Shown: piece after piece, positions 8,104 through 17,260 of the stretch
Numbering within the stretch: position 1 is the stretch's first letter
Layout of the letters: every line of letters begins with the position of its first letter
DNA from: Tichowtungia aerotolerans
GTDB taxonomy: Bacteria; Verrucomicrobiota; Kiritimatiellia; Kiritimatiellales; Tichowtungiaceae
Length of the DNA stretch: 64,000 nucleotides
Direction of reading: 5' to 3'
NCBI RefSeq assembly: GCF_009905215.1
Contig: NZ_CP047593.1
Location: 2,732,900 to 2,796,899, forward strand
Translations under genes and position numbers: made by a program
Notes under the pieces: generated by a model
The model's database searches: none
What the model was told of the DNA's origin: nothing
Seen by the model: the letters and a program-made list of their open reading frames with translations, nothing else

Positions 8104-8727
8104 ATGGAAGATTTCGAACAGGCACGCAGGGAGATGGTTGAACTGCTCCGGGGAACCTACGGGATCAGCGATAACCGGGTTCTTGAGGTGATGGCAAAGG
8201 TGCCGCGCCATTTGTTTATTCCCGAACTGTTGCGCGGGGCGGATGCGTATGGAGATCATCCATGTCCTATTGGATTCGGTCAGACCGTTTCCCAGCCGTA
8301 TATCGTGGCGTTTATGACGCAGGCGCTAGCTGTGCGGTCCGGAGAGAAGGTGTTGGAAATCGGCACCGGATCAGGATATCAGGCTGCAGTGCTGGCAGCG
8401 CTTGGGGCCCGGGTGCTCTCGATCGAACGCATCCCGGAACTGGCGGAGCATGCTCGAAGCGTTCTGGGTGAGCAGGCGATTGTTCGTTGCGGCGACGGGA
8501 CGGAGGGGTGGCCGGGAGAGGCCCCGTTTGATGTTATTATCGGCACGTGTGCCCCGGACGATGTCCCTCCGGCGTTACCTGTTCAGCTGGCGGAAGGGGG
8601 CCGTATGATGCTGCCGGTCGGCCGGGTTATCCAGAAGCTGGTGTTCTTTCGCAAAGAGCATGGGGGAATCATTCGAACAGACAGCCTTCCTGTTCGATTT
8701 GTTCCGATGGTTCCGGGAGCTGTATAA
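8104..8727 (+). CDS. pcm: Protein-L-isoaspartate O-methyltransferase
   Basis: A 207-residue cytoplasmic methyltransferase that repairs isoaspartyl residues in aged proteins using S-adenosylmethionine. The SAM-binding motif VLEIGTGSGYQAAVLA is near residue 75-90, preceded by the family's GFGQTVSQPYIVA substrate loop. The frame is open back to a TTG at 7999, inside a dispersed palindrome, but the ATG at 8104 has a strong GGGGGAGG site five bases before it, so I start there. It is divergent from the nqr operon and convergent with the PilT-like gene, ending 30 bases before that gene's stop. Confidence 0.93.
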   Translation: MEDFEQARREMVELLRGTYGISDNRVLEVMAKVPRHLFIPELLRGADAYGDHPCPIGFGQTVSQPYIVAFMTQALAVRSGEKVLEIGTGSGYQAAVLAALGARVLSIERIPELAEHARSVLGEQAIVRCGDGTEGWPGEAPFDVIIGTCAPDDVPPALPVQLAEGGRMMLPVGRVIQKLVFFRKEHGGIIRTDSLPVRFVPMVPGAV

Positions 8728-8757
8728 ATCTATATCGGGTTTTCTGGAGGTGAAAAA

Positions 8758-10209
8758 TCAGGCGACGGCGCCGGGGTGAGGCTGGCCCTTTTTGTAGAAA
8801 ACCAGTTGGGCTTTCAGCTCGGAAAGCTGTTCCGAATTTCGCTCCGATTTTGCCATCTGAATGGCTTTTTTAACGTTGTCGACGGCTTCCCTGAAATCGC
8901 CGGTTTCGGCCTGGGCTGCCGCCAGAATCATCAGGCTTTCTGCATCTTTTTCGCTGAGGTCGATGGCCCGCTGAGCAAATTCGAGCGCTTTGCCGCCGTC
9001 GCGTGCCTGGGAGTTGCGGTCGGTTGCCAGAAGCCATGCCTGTTCCTTCAGGAATTCAGGAGAGTTCATGTCCTCGGTTGAAATTTCTTCGGACAGAACT
9101 TCTGCTCGCGGAATTTCAGCGAGAGTTTTATCGACGGTAATTCCTTTTTCTTCAAACTTCTGTTCGATCGACAGTTTGTCGACGGCTTTGAGGTATGCTT
9201 CGCGCGGGTTGATAATTCCATCGGCGACCAAATTGTAGAGGCTGTCGGTGAAGGAGCGCATGCCGACATTGTGCCCAACCTGAATGGCCGTGGGCAGTTG
9301 ATGGGTTTTTTCGTCGCGAATCATGGCGCGTACTGCGGAAGTGGCAATCAGCATCTCAGCAGCGGCGGCTCGGCCGCCGTCCATCCGTTTACACAGGGTT
9401 TGCGCAATAACGGCGGTGAGCGTGTTTGCCAGCAGGGTGCGGATCTGGTTCTGGCGTCCAGATGGGAATTTATCGATGATTCGGTCCACAGTGGACGTTG
9501 CGGTGTTCGTATGCAGCGTTGCAAGCACCAGATGGCCGGTTTCGGCGGTTTCCAGAGCAATCTCTGTGGTTTCCAGGTCGCGCATTTCTCCGAGAAGGAC
9601 GATGTCCGGGTCTTCTCGAAGGGCGGCGCGCAGGGCGCCGGAAAAGCTGCGGGTGTGTCGGTGGACTTCGCGCTGGTTGATCAGGCACCCTTTGGAGTTG
9701 TGGGAAAACTCGATCGGGTCCTCAATGGTGATAATGTGTTCCGAACGCGTGCGATTGATCAGGTCCACCATGGCGGCAAGGGTGGTGGATTTTCCCGATC
9801 CGGTAGGACCGGTTACAATAATCAGCCCTTTGGTATGCATGCATAATTCTCTCAGTGTTCCGGCAAAGCTGAGGCCGAGTTCCTCGATGGTCGGAACCTT
9901 GGTGGGAATGGTACGAAAGACAGCTCCGGTTCCCTGGGAGTCTTTAAATGCATTCACGCGGAAACGGCCGGTGTCTTCAATTTCATATCCAAAGTCGGTG
10001 TCCCAGCTTTGTTCGAATTCCCGCAGATTTCGTTCCGGCATAATTTCCTGAAGGATGGCATCATTATCCTCAGAAATGAGAGCGGGGTAGTCACTGAGAA
10101 ACTGCATGGTTCCATCCACGCGAATGCAGGGACTGTAGCCGGAGGAGATGTGCAGGTCACTGGCGCCCTTATCTATCGCGATTTCCAGCAGTTTATCGAT
10201 CCGATTCAC
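8758..10209 (-). CDS. PilT-type twitching ATPase fused to C-terminal TPR-like domain
   Basis: A 483-residue secretion ATPase of the PilT/PilU group, which powers type IV pilus retraction. The N-terminal PAS-like domain is followed by the RecA-like core with Walker A GPTGSGKST at residues 134-142, an Asp box (HIITIEDPIEF), Walker B (DPDIVLLGEMRD) and the His box HLVLATLHTN. Standard PilT ends near residue 350-380; here about 100 extra residues follow, with a helical repeat (EFAQRAIDLSEKDAESLMIL, EAVDNVKKAIQ) that looks like two TPRs. The start is GTG, supported by AAGGAGG five bases upstream. No other pilus genes are nearby. Confidence 0.9.
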   Translation of the reverse strand: MNRIDKLLEIAIDKGASDLHISSGYSPCIRVDGTMQFLSDYPALISEDNDAILQEIMPERNLREFEQSWDTDFGYEIEDTGRFRVNAFKDSQGTGAVFRTIPTKVPTIEELGLSFAGTLRELCMHTKGLIIVTGPTGSGKSTTLAAMVDLINRTRSEHIITIEDPIEFSHNSKGCLINQREVHRHTRSFSGALRAALREDPDIVLLGEMRDLETTEIALETAETGHLVLATLHTNTATSTVDRIIDKFPSGRQNQIRTLLANTLTAVIAQTLCKRMDGGRAAAAEMLIATSAVRAMIRDEKTHQLPTAIQVGHNVGMRSFTDSLYNLVADGIINPREAYLKAVDKLSIEQKFEEKGITVDKTLAEIPRAEVLSEEISTEDMNSPEFLKEQAWLLATDRNSQARDGGKALEFAQRAIDLSEKDAESLMILAAAQAETGDFREAVDNVKKAIQMAKSERNSEQLSELKAQLVFYKKGQPHPGAVA

Positions 10210-10345
10210 TCATTCCTCCTTGGGTTCTCTGTAACGGTTTCAACGGTAATCTCTCTTTAAGTTAGCACAAAATATTCCAAACGCGGACGGAAAACTTGGC
10301 TTTTGTAAGTTTTCAGAATAAGCCTTGACCTTTGCCCGTCAAACC

Positions 10346-10374
10346 TTCATTAATCTCTACTTTCTGCCTATAAT
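10346..10374 (+). promoter_or_regulatory. Possible rpoD promoter
   Basis: A perfect TATAAT lies at 10369-10374, 39 bases before the rpoD ATG. Seventeen bases upstream is a weak -35, TTCATT (10346-10351). The better hexamer TTGACC at 10325 is 38 bases away and cannot pair with this -10. Confidence 0.4.
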
Positions 10375-10413
10375 GGGCTTTTTGTATCTTTTGACGAAAC
10401 GGAGCAGTTTAAT

Positions 10414-12267
10414 ATGGCCGCAAGTAAAGCAGCATCTAAGACGAAAACAGCAACGAAAAAGGCGGATACCGCGAAAAAGAAGACCGTTGCCAAGAAAAAG
10501 ACAGCAGCAAAGAAAGCGCCCGCTAAAAAAACTTCTTCGGAAAAAGCCTCGGCAGCCAAAAAGGCTCCGAAAAAGAATGTCACTGAAAAATCCGGTAAAG
10601 AGAAGGCTCAGATCCAGTCTTCAGAAGAGGAGGTTCAGGTTTCCGTAATGCAGCGGGAGGAGCGGAACGAGAAAATCAAGGAGCTGATTGCCCTTGCTGC
10701 AGATCATGGGTTCCTGACTCATGATGATATTGAAGAGGCTCTGCCGGAAGATCTGGTGACCGTTGATGATGTGGAAAAGGTTACCGCGCTTCTCAAGAGC
10801 ATGGAAATTGAGGTGATTCGCTCGGACGAGGTTGAAGAGTTTAAGGCCCGGCTGGAAAAGGAAGAGCGTGAAAAACAGAGCGCTCGCAGTGATGTTCTGG
10901 ATGACCCGGTTCGCATGTATCTGAAGCAGATGGGGCAGGTGCCGCTGCTGACTCGAGAGCAGGAGGTTGAAATTTCCAAACGTATTGAGGAAGCGGAGAT
11001 TCACACAACCAGTCTATTTAACCGGATTGGTTGTGCAACAGAAGCGTACCTCGGCGTGATTGATAAGATCGAAAACGGAAAACAGCGGTTTGACCGTATT
11101 GTCAGTGACAAACACGTGGAATGCCGCGAAGACTACTTTAACGCGCTTCCGCGAGTGCTGCAGGGGATTCGCCGCAATCAGGATCTGGCCGGAAAGTATT
11201 TTCAGGAAACAGTTCGAGGAAAAAGCAAAGCGGATCGTGAAAAAAGCCAAAAGCTTTTTGATAAGGCTCAGGAGCGATTGGCTGAATATTTCAGTCAGCT
11301 TTATTTCAAGCAGAAAGCCATCGAGGATATCGTTTCTCAGGCCGACCCGTACTACAAACAGATTCGCGAGATGCAGAGTGAGATGGAGCGGCTGGATAAA
11401 AGCCGGGCCAAAACTGCTGATGAGCAGATGAAAGCGACCCGGAAACAGCTGCGTGAGCTTGAAGATGAGCTGTTAATGGAAGTGGATGTGTTCGTTGCTC
11501 ATTACCGCGAGCTGCGCACATGGCTCCATAAAGGGCTTCAGGCCAAAACCGAGATGATTGAGGCCAATCTGCGTTTGGTAATCAGTATTGCGAAAAAGTA
11601 CACTAACCGTGGCTTGTCGTTCCTGGATTTGATTCAGGAAGGAAATATGGGCCTGATGAAAGCGGTTGAGAAGTTTGAATATCGTCGCGGGTACAAGTTT
11701 TCAACGTATGCCACATGGTGGATTCGTCAGGCTATTACCCGTTCGATTGCGGACCAGGCTCGTACGATTCGTATTCCGGTTCATATGATCGAAACCATCA
11801 ATAAACTGCTTCGTGTTCAGAAGCAGCTTCTGCAGGAGTTCGGTCGCGAGGCAACTCCGGAAGAGCTGGCTGAGGAAATGGACCTTCCGGTGGAACGTGT
11901 TCGCGCTATACTCAAAATCGCGCAGCAGCCTATCTCTCTTCAGGCCCCGATCGGCGACAGCGACGACACCAGCTTCGGCGACTTTATCGAAGATAAATCG
12001 GCCGAGAATCCGTCTGAAATGACGGCATTCAGCCTCCTGCGTGAGAAAATCGGGGATGTGCTTGAAACGCTGACTGAACGCGAACAGGAAGTGCTCACGT
12101 TGCGCTTTGGCCTGACGGATGGGTACCCGCGTACTCTGGAAGAGGTGGGTCGCCAGTTTAATGTCACCCGGGAACGAATTCGTCAGATCGAAGCCAAAGC
12201 GCTTCGTAAAATGCGGCATCCCACCCGTATCCGCAAACTCGAAGGATTCCTCGAACAGGGACGTTGA
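10414..12267 (+). CDS. rpoD: RNA polymerase sigma factor RpoD with basic N-terminal tail
   Basis: A 617-residue housekeeping sigma factor. Regions 1.1, 1.2 ([21 protein letters not shown]), 2 ([51 protein letters not shown]), 3 and 4 ([36 protein letters not shown]) are all clear. The first 65 residues are different: almost only lysine, alanine, threonine and serine, with AAKK-type repeats like those of histone H1-like tails. Such tails could bind DNA or give flexible contacts; the effect here is unknown. The gene is preceded by a promoter-like TATAAT. The ATP-cone kinase follows 21 bases later. Confidence 0.97.
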   Translation: MAASKAASKTKTATKKADTAKKKTVAKKKTAAKKAPAKKTSSEKASAAKKAPKKNVTEKSGKEKAQIQSSEEEVQVSVMQREERNEKIKELIALAADHGFLTHDDIEEALPEDLVTVDDVEKVTALLKSMEIEVIRSDEVEEFKARLEKEEREKQSARSDVLDDPVRMYLKQMGQVPLLTREQEVEISKRIEEAEIHTTSLFNRIGCATEAYLGVIDKIENGKQRFDRIVSDKHVECREDYFNALPRVLQGIRRNQDLAGKYFQETVRGKSKADREKSQKLFDKAQERLAEYFSQLYFKQKAIEDIVSQADPYYKQIREMQSEMERLDKSRAKTADEQMKATRKQLRELEDELLMEVDVFVAHYRELRTWLHKGLQAKTEMIEANLRLVISIAKKYTNRGLSFLDLIQEGNMGLMKAVEKFEYRRGYKFSTYATWWIRQAITRSIADQARTIRIPVHMIETINKLLRVQKQLLQEFGREATPEELAEEMDLPVERVRAILKIAQQPISLQAPIGDSDDTSFGDFIEDKSAENPSEMTAFSLLREKIGDVLETLTEREQEVLTLRFGLTDGYPRTLEEVGRQFNVTRERIRQIEAKALRKMRHPTRIRKLEGFLEQGR

Positions 12268-12288
12268 TAAGCTTCAGAGGCCTGAAAA

Positions 12289-13623
12289 ATGTCGATCAGG
12301 CAGATTGTCAAAAGAAACGGGATCCCGGTTGATTATGACCGGGACCGGATTGCGACCGCCATTTTCAAAGCTGCTGCTTCGATCGGAGGAACGGATCGCG
12401 GGGAGTCAGAGCGACTCGCTTCGATTGTCGAGCAGCGGCTGGAAAGCATGTATGGCTCGGAATCACCGACTGTTGAAGATGTCCAGGATGTTGTTGAAAC
12501 TGTCCTGATTTCTGAGGGGCGTGTTAATACGTCCCGGGCATATATTTCGTATCGTACTCAACGAGCTCAGCGGCGTGAAAGCCGCGCCGACCTGGCTGCG
12601 TCAACGTTCAATAATATTCCTTACAAGAAAATCTATGATGTTCTCTGCTGGAATCTGGATCATGGCTGTGAGTCCGTGGCGGCTTTGAATCGAATCATTG
12701 AAAAGAAGATGTTTGGAGAGTTGGTGGCGGCGTGTGAAAAACGCTACCTCAGCGAATGTCGGGCTGCCGCTTCCAACGTGCTCGATCATATTGATGATAT
12801 CCGCGTGATCATTGTGGCTGGCCCGTCGTCTTCTGGGAAGACCACAACCACCATCAAAATGATGGAGCAGCTGGAGGCGGAGGGGTATGTCCAGAAGGCG
12901 ATTAATATCGATCACTATTTCTTTAACTTGGAAGATCATCCTAGGGATGAATTCGGGGACTATGACTATGAAACGCCGCAGGCGCTGGATCTGGACCTGA
13001 TTAATCAGCATCTAGGGCAGTTACTGGCCGGGGAAACCATCCGGACGCCCCACTATGATTTCCAAACCGGCCAGCGCACGCTTGAGGTTCATGAGATGTC
13101 GCTTGCTTCTAAGGAGATACTTCTGATCGACAGTCTGCACGGGCTTTATCCTGATATGACCGCTGCCGTTCCGGATAAAAACAAGTTCCGCCTTTATATT
13201 GAAACGCTGGGGCAGCTTCGGGGTGAAAGCGGAGAGTTCATGCGCTGGGCGGATCATCGCCTGATGCGTCGTATGATTCGAGACAGCTGGCATCGCAATC
13301 ACAAGCCGGAAGAAACGATTACGCATTGGCATTATGTTCGTAAGAGCGAACTCCAGCACATTATTCCCTATAATGTTTCGGCAGATTATCTGGTGAACTC
13401 AGCTATGCCGTATGAAATTCCGATTCTGAAAAACAAGTTGTTTCATTACTTTCCGGATGCAATGGCGCAATTCAAGGATCATCCCAAACGGCAGGATGCC
13501 TATATTCGCGCCAAACGCGTGTTCGATCTGCTGAGTCCACTCAAAACCTGGAATGAAGATAACATCGTTCCTTGCACATCTCATCTGCGTGAATTCATTG
13601 GCGGAAGCCGCTATGAATATTGA
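12289..13623 (+). CDS. ATP-cone domain fused to uridine-kinase-like P-loop kinase
   Basis: A 444-residue protein with two recognisable parts. Residues 1-95 form an ATP-cone: IRQIVKRNGIPVDYDRDRIATAIFKA, then VEDVQDVVETVLI and TSRAYISYR. ATP-cones sense ATP/dATP in ribonucleotide reductases and NrdR. From about residue 170 a phosphoribulokinase/uridine kinase fold follows, with Walker A GPSSSGKTT and a following INIDHYF motif that matches the substrate side of uridine kinases. The kinase substrate cannot be read from sequence; a nucleoside is most likely. It sits 21 bases after rpoD on the same strand and is probably co-transcribed. The fusion suggests feedback control of a nucleotide-related kinase by adenine nucleotides. 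Confidence 0.82.
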   Translation: MSIRQIVKRNGIPVDYDRDRIATAIFKAAASIGGTDRGESERLASIVEQRLESMYGSESPTVEDVQDVVETVLISEGRVNTSRAYISYRTQRAQRRESRADLAASTFNNIPYKKIYDVLCWNLDHGCESVAALNRIIEKKMFGELVAACEKRYLSECRAAASNVLDHIDDIRVIIVAGPSSSGKTTTTIKMMEQLEAEGYVQKAINIDHYFFNLEDHPRDEFGDYDYETPQALDLDLINQHLGQLLAGETIRTPHYDFQTGQRTLEVHEMSLASKEILLIDSLHGLYPDMTAAVPDKNKFRLYIETLGQLRGESGEFMRWADHRLMRRMIRDSWHRNHKPEETITHWHYVRKSELQHIIPYNVSADYLVNSAMPYEIPILKNKLFHYFPDAMAQFKDHPKRQDAYIRAKRVFDLLSPLKTWNEDNIVPCTSHLREFIGGSRYEY

Positions 13624-13759
13624 CAGCTGTTTTGTTGCGATTCCGGAGCGGTAAAAAACAGATTTTTCCCGATTCCTGATCCGCAGTCATTCCAGAATTT
13701 TTGTGTTTTGCGGCAAACAATTGTCAAGAGGCGATGGGGTCCGGCACTGTGTTGTTCGG

Positions 13760-13788
13760 TTGTGGAGAAGGCAATCGTTTCTTTTAAT
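13760..13788 (+). promoter_or_regulatory. Possible rnpB promoter
   Basis: TTGTGG at 13760-13765 and TTTAAT at 13783-13788 are separated by 17 bases. Transcription would start about 50 bases before the P1 helix of rnpB. The match is weak to moderate. Confidence 0.35.
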
Positions 13789-13842
13789 TATGAATTGTAA
13801 AAAGCGCTCGCCGTGGGCGGGAGGATACCGTACCTTCTCCGC

Positions 13843-14190
13843 TTGCAGGCAGAGTGTATCGGCCGCTCTCCGCTTCGGCGGAGGGAGGAAAGTCCGGACT
13901 CCGCAGGGCAGGACGTTCCGTGGTTAACGCGGGAACACCGGTGCAATATCGCCGGTGATGGAAAGTGCCGCAGAAAACGAACCGCCCCGATTCGTCGGGG
14001 TAAGGGTGAAAAGGTGGGGTAAGAGCCCACCGCCCCGAGGGTAACCGAGGGGGCAGGGTAAACCCCGTCCGGAGCAAGATCAAATAGGGAGCAAGAGGCG
14101 GCCCGCCTCGTTTGAGTTCCGGGTTGATCGCATTAGATAAATGGCTGAGCCTTCGGGTAACAGAATCCGGCTTACTGCTCTGTCTGCACT
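13843..14190 (+). ncRNA. rnpB: RNase P RNA (bacterial type A)
   Basis: The catalytic RNA of RNase P, which trims the 5' ends of pre-tRNAs. The ends pair as helix P1: bases 13844-13854 (TGCAGGCAGAG) with 14178-14188 (CTCTGTCTGCA), with one G-U pair. A hairpin with a TTCG loop follows as P3, then the universal block GAGGAAAGTCCGGACTCC near 13889. Other hallmarks are AAGGGTGAAAAGGTGGGGTAAGAG, the GTAAACCCC segment, and the 3' conserved AGATAAATGGCTGAG with ACAGAATCCGG. A T-run (14190-14195) follows P1 and may end transcription. Exact ends are inferred from P1. Confidence 0.93.
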
Positions 14191-14259
14191 TTTTTGAATG
14201 GTTCGGGAATTTAGGATTCCATTTACAGAATCCTTGTTTATATTGTCCGTTTCGTTTGC

Positions 14260-14336
<77 letters not shown>

Positions 14337-14345
14337 TTTTGGGTA

Positions 14346-14819
14346 TCAGTCTTTTCTGAGTCGATCGGCGCGCAGCTTGATGACGACTTTCTGAACCGGT
14401 TTCGAGGTGTCATTGACATTCAGGCAGGGCATGTGGGCATCTTCCGGGAAGAAGACGATGAACTGTCCGGGTGTCAGGGTGACGCGAATCGGGGCGGTTT
14501 CCGGTGCTTCATAAAACTCGGCATCCTTATCCGTATCGTAAGGTTCGCTGACCGTCAGGCCTTTTCGGGGAAAAATATCGAGGGCTTCGGTCCCGCTGAG
14601 TAGTACCTGAATATCCACATATCGCCGGTGAGTTTCAAGTTTGGCCTCGGAGCGGTCTTTCGTTTCGTAGCAGTCCACTCCTGCAAACAGGTCGGTATCA
14701 TCGAGGACAATTTTTCCGTTTTCCAGTTCAGGAGAAGCTGTGCGCAGAAACTCAAAGGCTTTTTCCCAGAGCTCTCCGTACGGGTAGATCGTGTGGTTTT
14801 TTATAGAATCAATAATCAT
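14346..14819 (-). CDS. YhcH/YjgK/YiaL family protein
   Basis: A 157-residue cupin-like protein of the YhcH/YjgK/YiaL (DUF386, EbgC-like) family, often found with sugar-catabolism genes and thought to act on sugars or sugar acids, perhaps as a mutarotase or isomerase. Typical features are KLETHRRYVDIQVLLSGTEALD, DAEFYE and the C-terminal GQFIVFFPEDAHMP with metal-binding histidines. Length is normal. It converges with the tRNA-Arg gene, its stop lying 9 bases from the tRNA 3' end. The substrate is not known. Confidence 0.9.
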   Translation of the reverse strand: MIIDSIKNHTIYPYGELWEKAFEFLRTASPELENGKIVLDDTDLFAGVDCYETKDRSEAKLETHRRYVDIQVLLSGTEALDIFPRKGLTVSEPYDTDKDAEFYEAPETAPIRVTLTPGQFIVFFPEDAHMPCLNVNDTSKPVQKVVIKLRADRLRKD

Positions 14820-15191
14820 GTGTATTGTTTACATGCTTTTTGTTCTTTCGCATACATATTTCTCATGTTCGTCTGTTTTTTATCTGCCGGCTTCATTCCG
14901 GCAAGTAGAGGAAACCAGATATAAATCCCAGAACACTGCTGGTGGAGGGGCCGCCCTCCGGGGCATGTTTATGTGGTTGTAGACAGAATACCCCGGTTTT
15001 AGTCAGGGGTATTGGTGGCGGATCGGGTTTTCGCGGTCCTCCAGAACCTCCGTTCGCAGCAGCAGCGACAGTTTCTTCAGCGCCTGAACCAGCAGGCCGG
15101 AGACCAGCTCTGGAGCTGTAACTTGGAATGCGACAACACAGAAAAACAGCACCAACTCTTAAAAACGGATGACAAAAAGAATAGGGAGGTG
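14820..15191. other. Intergenic stretch with hairpins and a weak small ORF
   Basis: No convincing gene fills these 372 bases. A minus-strand frame from a GTG at 15152 to a stop at 15003 could give a 49-residue leucine-rich peptide, but it has no good ribosome-binding site. Its stop codon lies in the loop of a hairpin: AATACCCC (14987-14994) pairs with GGGGTATT (15006-15013). A second, shorter GGAGG/CCTCC hairpin lies near 14944-14960. The hairpins could terminate transcription of the NapH-like operon coming from the right. The first about 70 bases are AT-rich and probably hold the promoter of the YhcH-like gene. Confidence 0.4.
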
Positions 15192-16343
15192 TTATTCCAC
15201 GATTTTTTGTTGGGGACTCACCGGTCGGACGAAAATGGCTTTTCCCTCCGGGGCCGGGCAGTTGGCTTCGCAGGCTCCGCACCCGCGGCATAAATCCGGT
15301 TTGACGACGGGGCAGGCGACGTCGTCTTTCCAGACGGTTTCGATGGCGCTGTAGGGGCAGTATTCATCGCACACCATGCAGTATTCATTGTCGGCCCACG
15401 CCAGACAGCGTCCTTTTTTGACTTTGGCTTTGCCGATCTGGGTTTTCCATTTTTCCTCGTGGCTGAGGGCGCGGATGGCTCCGGTCGGACAGGCCTGAGA
15501 ACAGCGGTTGCAGGATTCTTCGCATCCGTATTCATAATCAAAAACCAGTTCCGGCATCGCCAGTTCGCCCAGCGGTCCGCCTTTTTTGACCTTGATGATT
15601 TCGGCCGGACAGGCACTGACGCAGGCGTAGCAGCGGCTGCAGGTTTCGGCAAATTTTTCAGTCGCGCCGGGCGGCAGAACGGAGCTGGAGGCTTCGCCTT
15701 TTCCTGACTTTGGAAAAATCGCGGCGGCGGCTCCGCCGAGCCCGAGTCCGGCGATGAATTGACGGCGGTCGCGGCGGAGTACGTTTTTGCCGGTCTTGCG
15801 ATTGAGAAGGTCAAAGCTGTATCCGAGCGGGCAGAGGTGCGTGCACCACACCTGTGGCTGGAAAACACTGAGCAGTAGAAACAGCGGAATCATCAGCCCC
15901 GGAATCCATGCGGCAGCATGGGCCAGTGCTCCGGCGCGGCTGACGGTGGAGAGCGGATCGAGCCAGAGCAGTGCGGAGAGACCGAGCACGGAGGACGTCA
16001 GCACGGTCCAGAACAGCAGTGCATTGAGACGGAACGGCAGCACGCGTTTTTTGGGGCCGATTTTCTGCGGCAGGCTGTAGAGCGTTCCGAGCGGGCAGAT
16101 CCACTGACAGAAAAAACGTCCTTTGAAAACGGCGAGCAGCAGTACGGCCAATGGCGGAAGCGACCAGAACAGACCGGCATACCAGCTGCGCTGAGCGATG
16201 GATTCGGCAAAAAGAGAGAGCGGGCTCAGTGCCGGAACCAGTCGTTCCATCCATACCGGAAGCGGACCGCCAATAATGAAAAAGAGAGCGCCTGCCAGCA
16301 GCAGCAGACGCATGGTGAACTTCAGACCTTTTACTTTCGACAT
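15192..16343 (-). CDS. NapH/NapG-type fusion: membrane polyferredoxin with internal Tat-like motif
   Basis: A 383-residue iron-sulfur protein. The first about 185 residues contain four membrane helices and two NapH-type motifs, CQWICPLG and CTHLCPLG. A twin-arginine-like segment, RRDRRQFIAGLGLGG, follows near residue 195, then a NapG/MauM-type ferredoxin part with four clusters of cysteines (CSRCYACVSACP, CNRCSQACP, CMVCDEYCP, CRGCGACEANCP). It therefore looks like NapH and NapG joined end to end, passing quinol electrons across the membrane. It starts 5 bases after the DUF362 gene and is surely in one operon with it. A degenerate dispersed palindrome (15701-15715) is read as IFPKSGKG just after the Tat-like segment. 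The electron acceptor is not identified. Confidence 0.85.
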   Translation of the reverse strand: MSKVKGLKFTMRLLLLAGALFFIIGGPLPVWMERLVPALSPLSLFAESIAQRSWYAGLFWSLPPLAVLLLAVFKGRFFCQWICPLGTLYSLPQKIGPKKRVLPFRLNALLFWTVLTSSVLGLSALLWLDPLSTVSRAGALAHAAAWIPGLMIPLFLLLSVFQPQVWCTHLCPLGYSFDLLNRKTGKNVLRRDRRQFIAGLGLGGAAAAIFPKSGKGEASSSVLPPGATEKFAETCSRCYACVSACPAEIIKVKKGGPLGELAMPELVFDYEYGCEESCNRCSQACPTGAIRALSHEEKWKTQIGKAKVKKGRCLAWADNEYCMVCDEYCPYSAIETVWKDDVACPVVKPDLCRGCGACEANCPAPEGKAIFVRPVSPQQKIVE

Positions 16344-16348
16344 ATACT

Positions 16349-17260
16349 TTAGACCTTGATGCGATGGATGTTCATGTTGTTTACATCAGTTTCGCCGATT
16401 CCCATATCGTGCGCGATTTGCAGATAGTTCACTTCTGCCAGTGGATCGTCGTGAAAGAGCAGGGCGGTCACGGTATCTGCGGCCACCTGATCTTTGGAGA
16501 GAATCACTTGCTGCGGATGGATCATATCCTCGGACGGGCCCTGCGGCCCTTTGCTGGTCATGCAGCAGGTGGCATCCACGATCGCCCATGTCGGCTTCAT
16601 GAAGGTTGAGAAATCAGCGATGCACTGGTGCAGTCCTTTGACGTGCCAGAGTTTGCGGCCTTCCACGGCACCCATCCAGTTCTTCATGCAGATGCTCAGC
16701 TTTGCGCCGCCGTGGTGCTTGGCAATCGGCATGTTGACAACAGCATCGGCATCCAGAAAATCTCTGGCCACTTTTTCTGTTTTCAGTTCTGCGCCGTTCG
16801 GAATATCCACCTCTACAAATTCATCTTTGTTTCTTTTTCCTTTCAGGTCGACCATTTCGACGCCGTGTTTTTCGGCGGTGGCCTGCAGTCCGCTGGTTAC
16901 AAAGGACTTTTCAGGTCGATGGCAGGGGTTTTCCGGCATAACGACTTTGACGCCGGATTCAATTGATTTTTCCAGAAAGACATCCACCAGTTCAGGGTGT
17001 GTATTGGCGGCCTGCTCCGGTGTGCGGTCCCATGCGGCATTGACTTTGAGTGCCACTTTTTTTGCATTCGGACCGAAACCGCCGTTTTCGAAGATGGTTT
17101 TCATGCAGGCTTCCATCAGGGCCCGGTTGTCAGCGCCTTCAAAAATCCATACGTCTGTTTTTTCAGCCGGAGCGGCGTTCAAAACAGCAGGGCTTGCGGC
17201 CAGCAGGGCGGAACCTGCGGCTCCGGTCTTCATAAAAGTGCGGCGGGATGAATTTTTCAT
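16349..17260 (-). CDS. DUF362 domain protein with Tat signal
   Basis: A 303-residue exported protein. The N-terminus has a twin-arginine signal, SRRTFMKTGAAG, with a hydrophobic stretch and a likely cut after NAAPA. The rest matches the DUF362 family, often found with ferredoxin domains or Fe-S partners; recognisable stretches are VALKVN, DADAVVNMPIAKHH, LSICMKNWMGAVEG and the conserved-looking WAIVDAT. It is the first gene of an operon with the NapH/NapG fusion. A periplasmic redox or cofactor-binding role is inferred from this pairing; no activity can be named. Confidence 0.82.
   Translation of the reverse strand: MKNSSRRTFMKTGAAGSALLAASPAVLNAAPAEKTDVWIFEGADNRALMEACMKTIFENGGFGPNAKKVALKVNAAWDRTPEQAANTHPELVDVFLEKSIESGVKVVMPENPCHRPEKSFVTSGLQATAEKHGVEMVDLKGKRNKDEFVEVDIPNGAELKTEKVARDFLDADAVVNMPIAKHHGGAKLSICMKNWMGAVEGRKLWHVKGLHQCIADFSTFMKPTWAIVDATCCMTSKGPQGPSEDMIHPQQVILSKDQVAADTVTALLFHDDPLAEVNYLQIAHDMGIGETDVNNMNIHRIKV

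Noticed and set aside
10325-10330. TTGACC as the -35 of the rpoD promoter
   Set aside because: It is 38 bases from the TATAAT at 10369; no good -10 lies at normal spacing.
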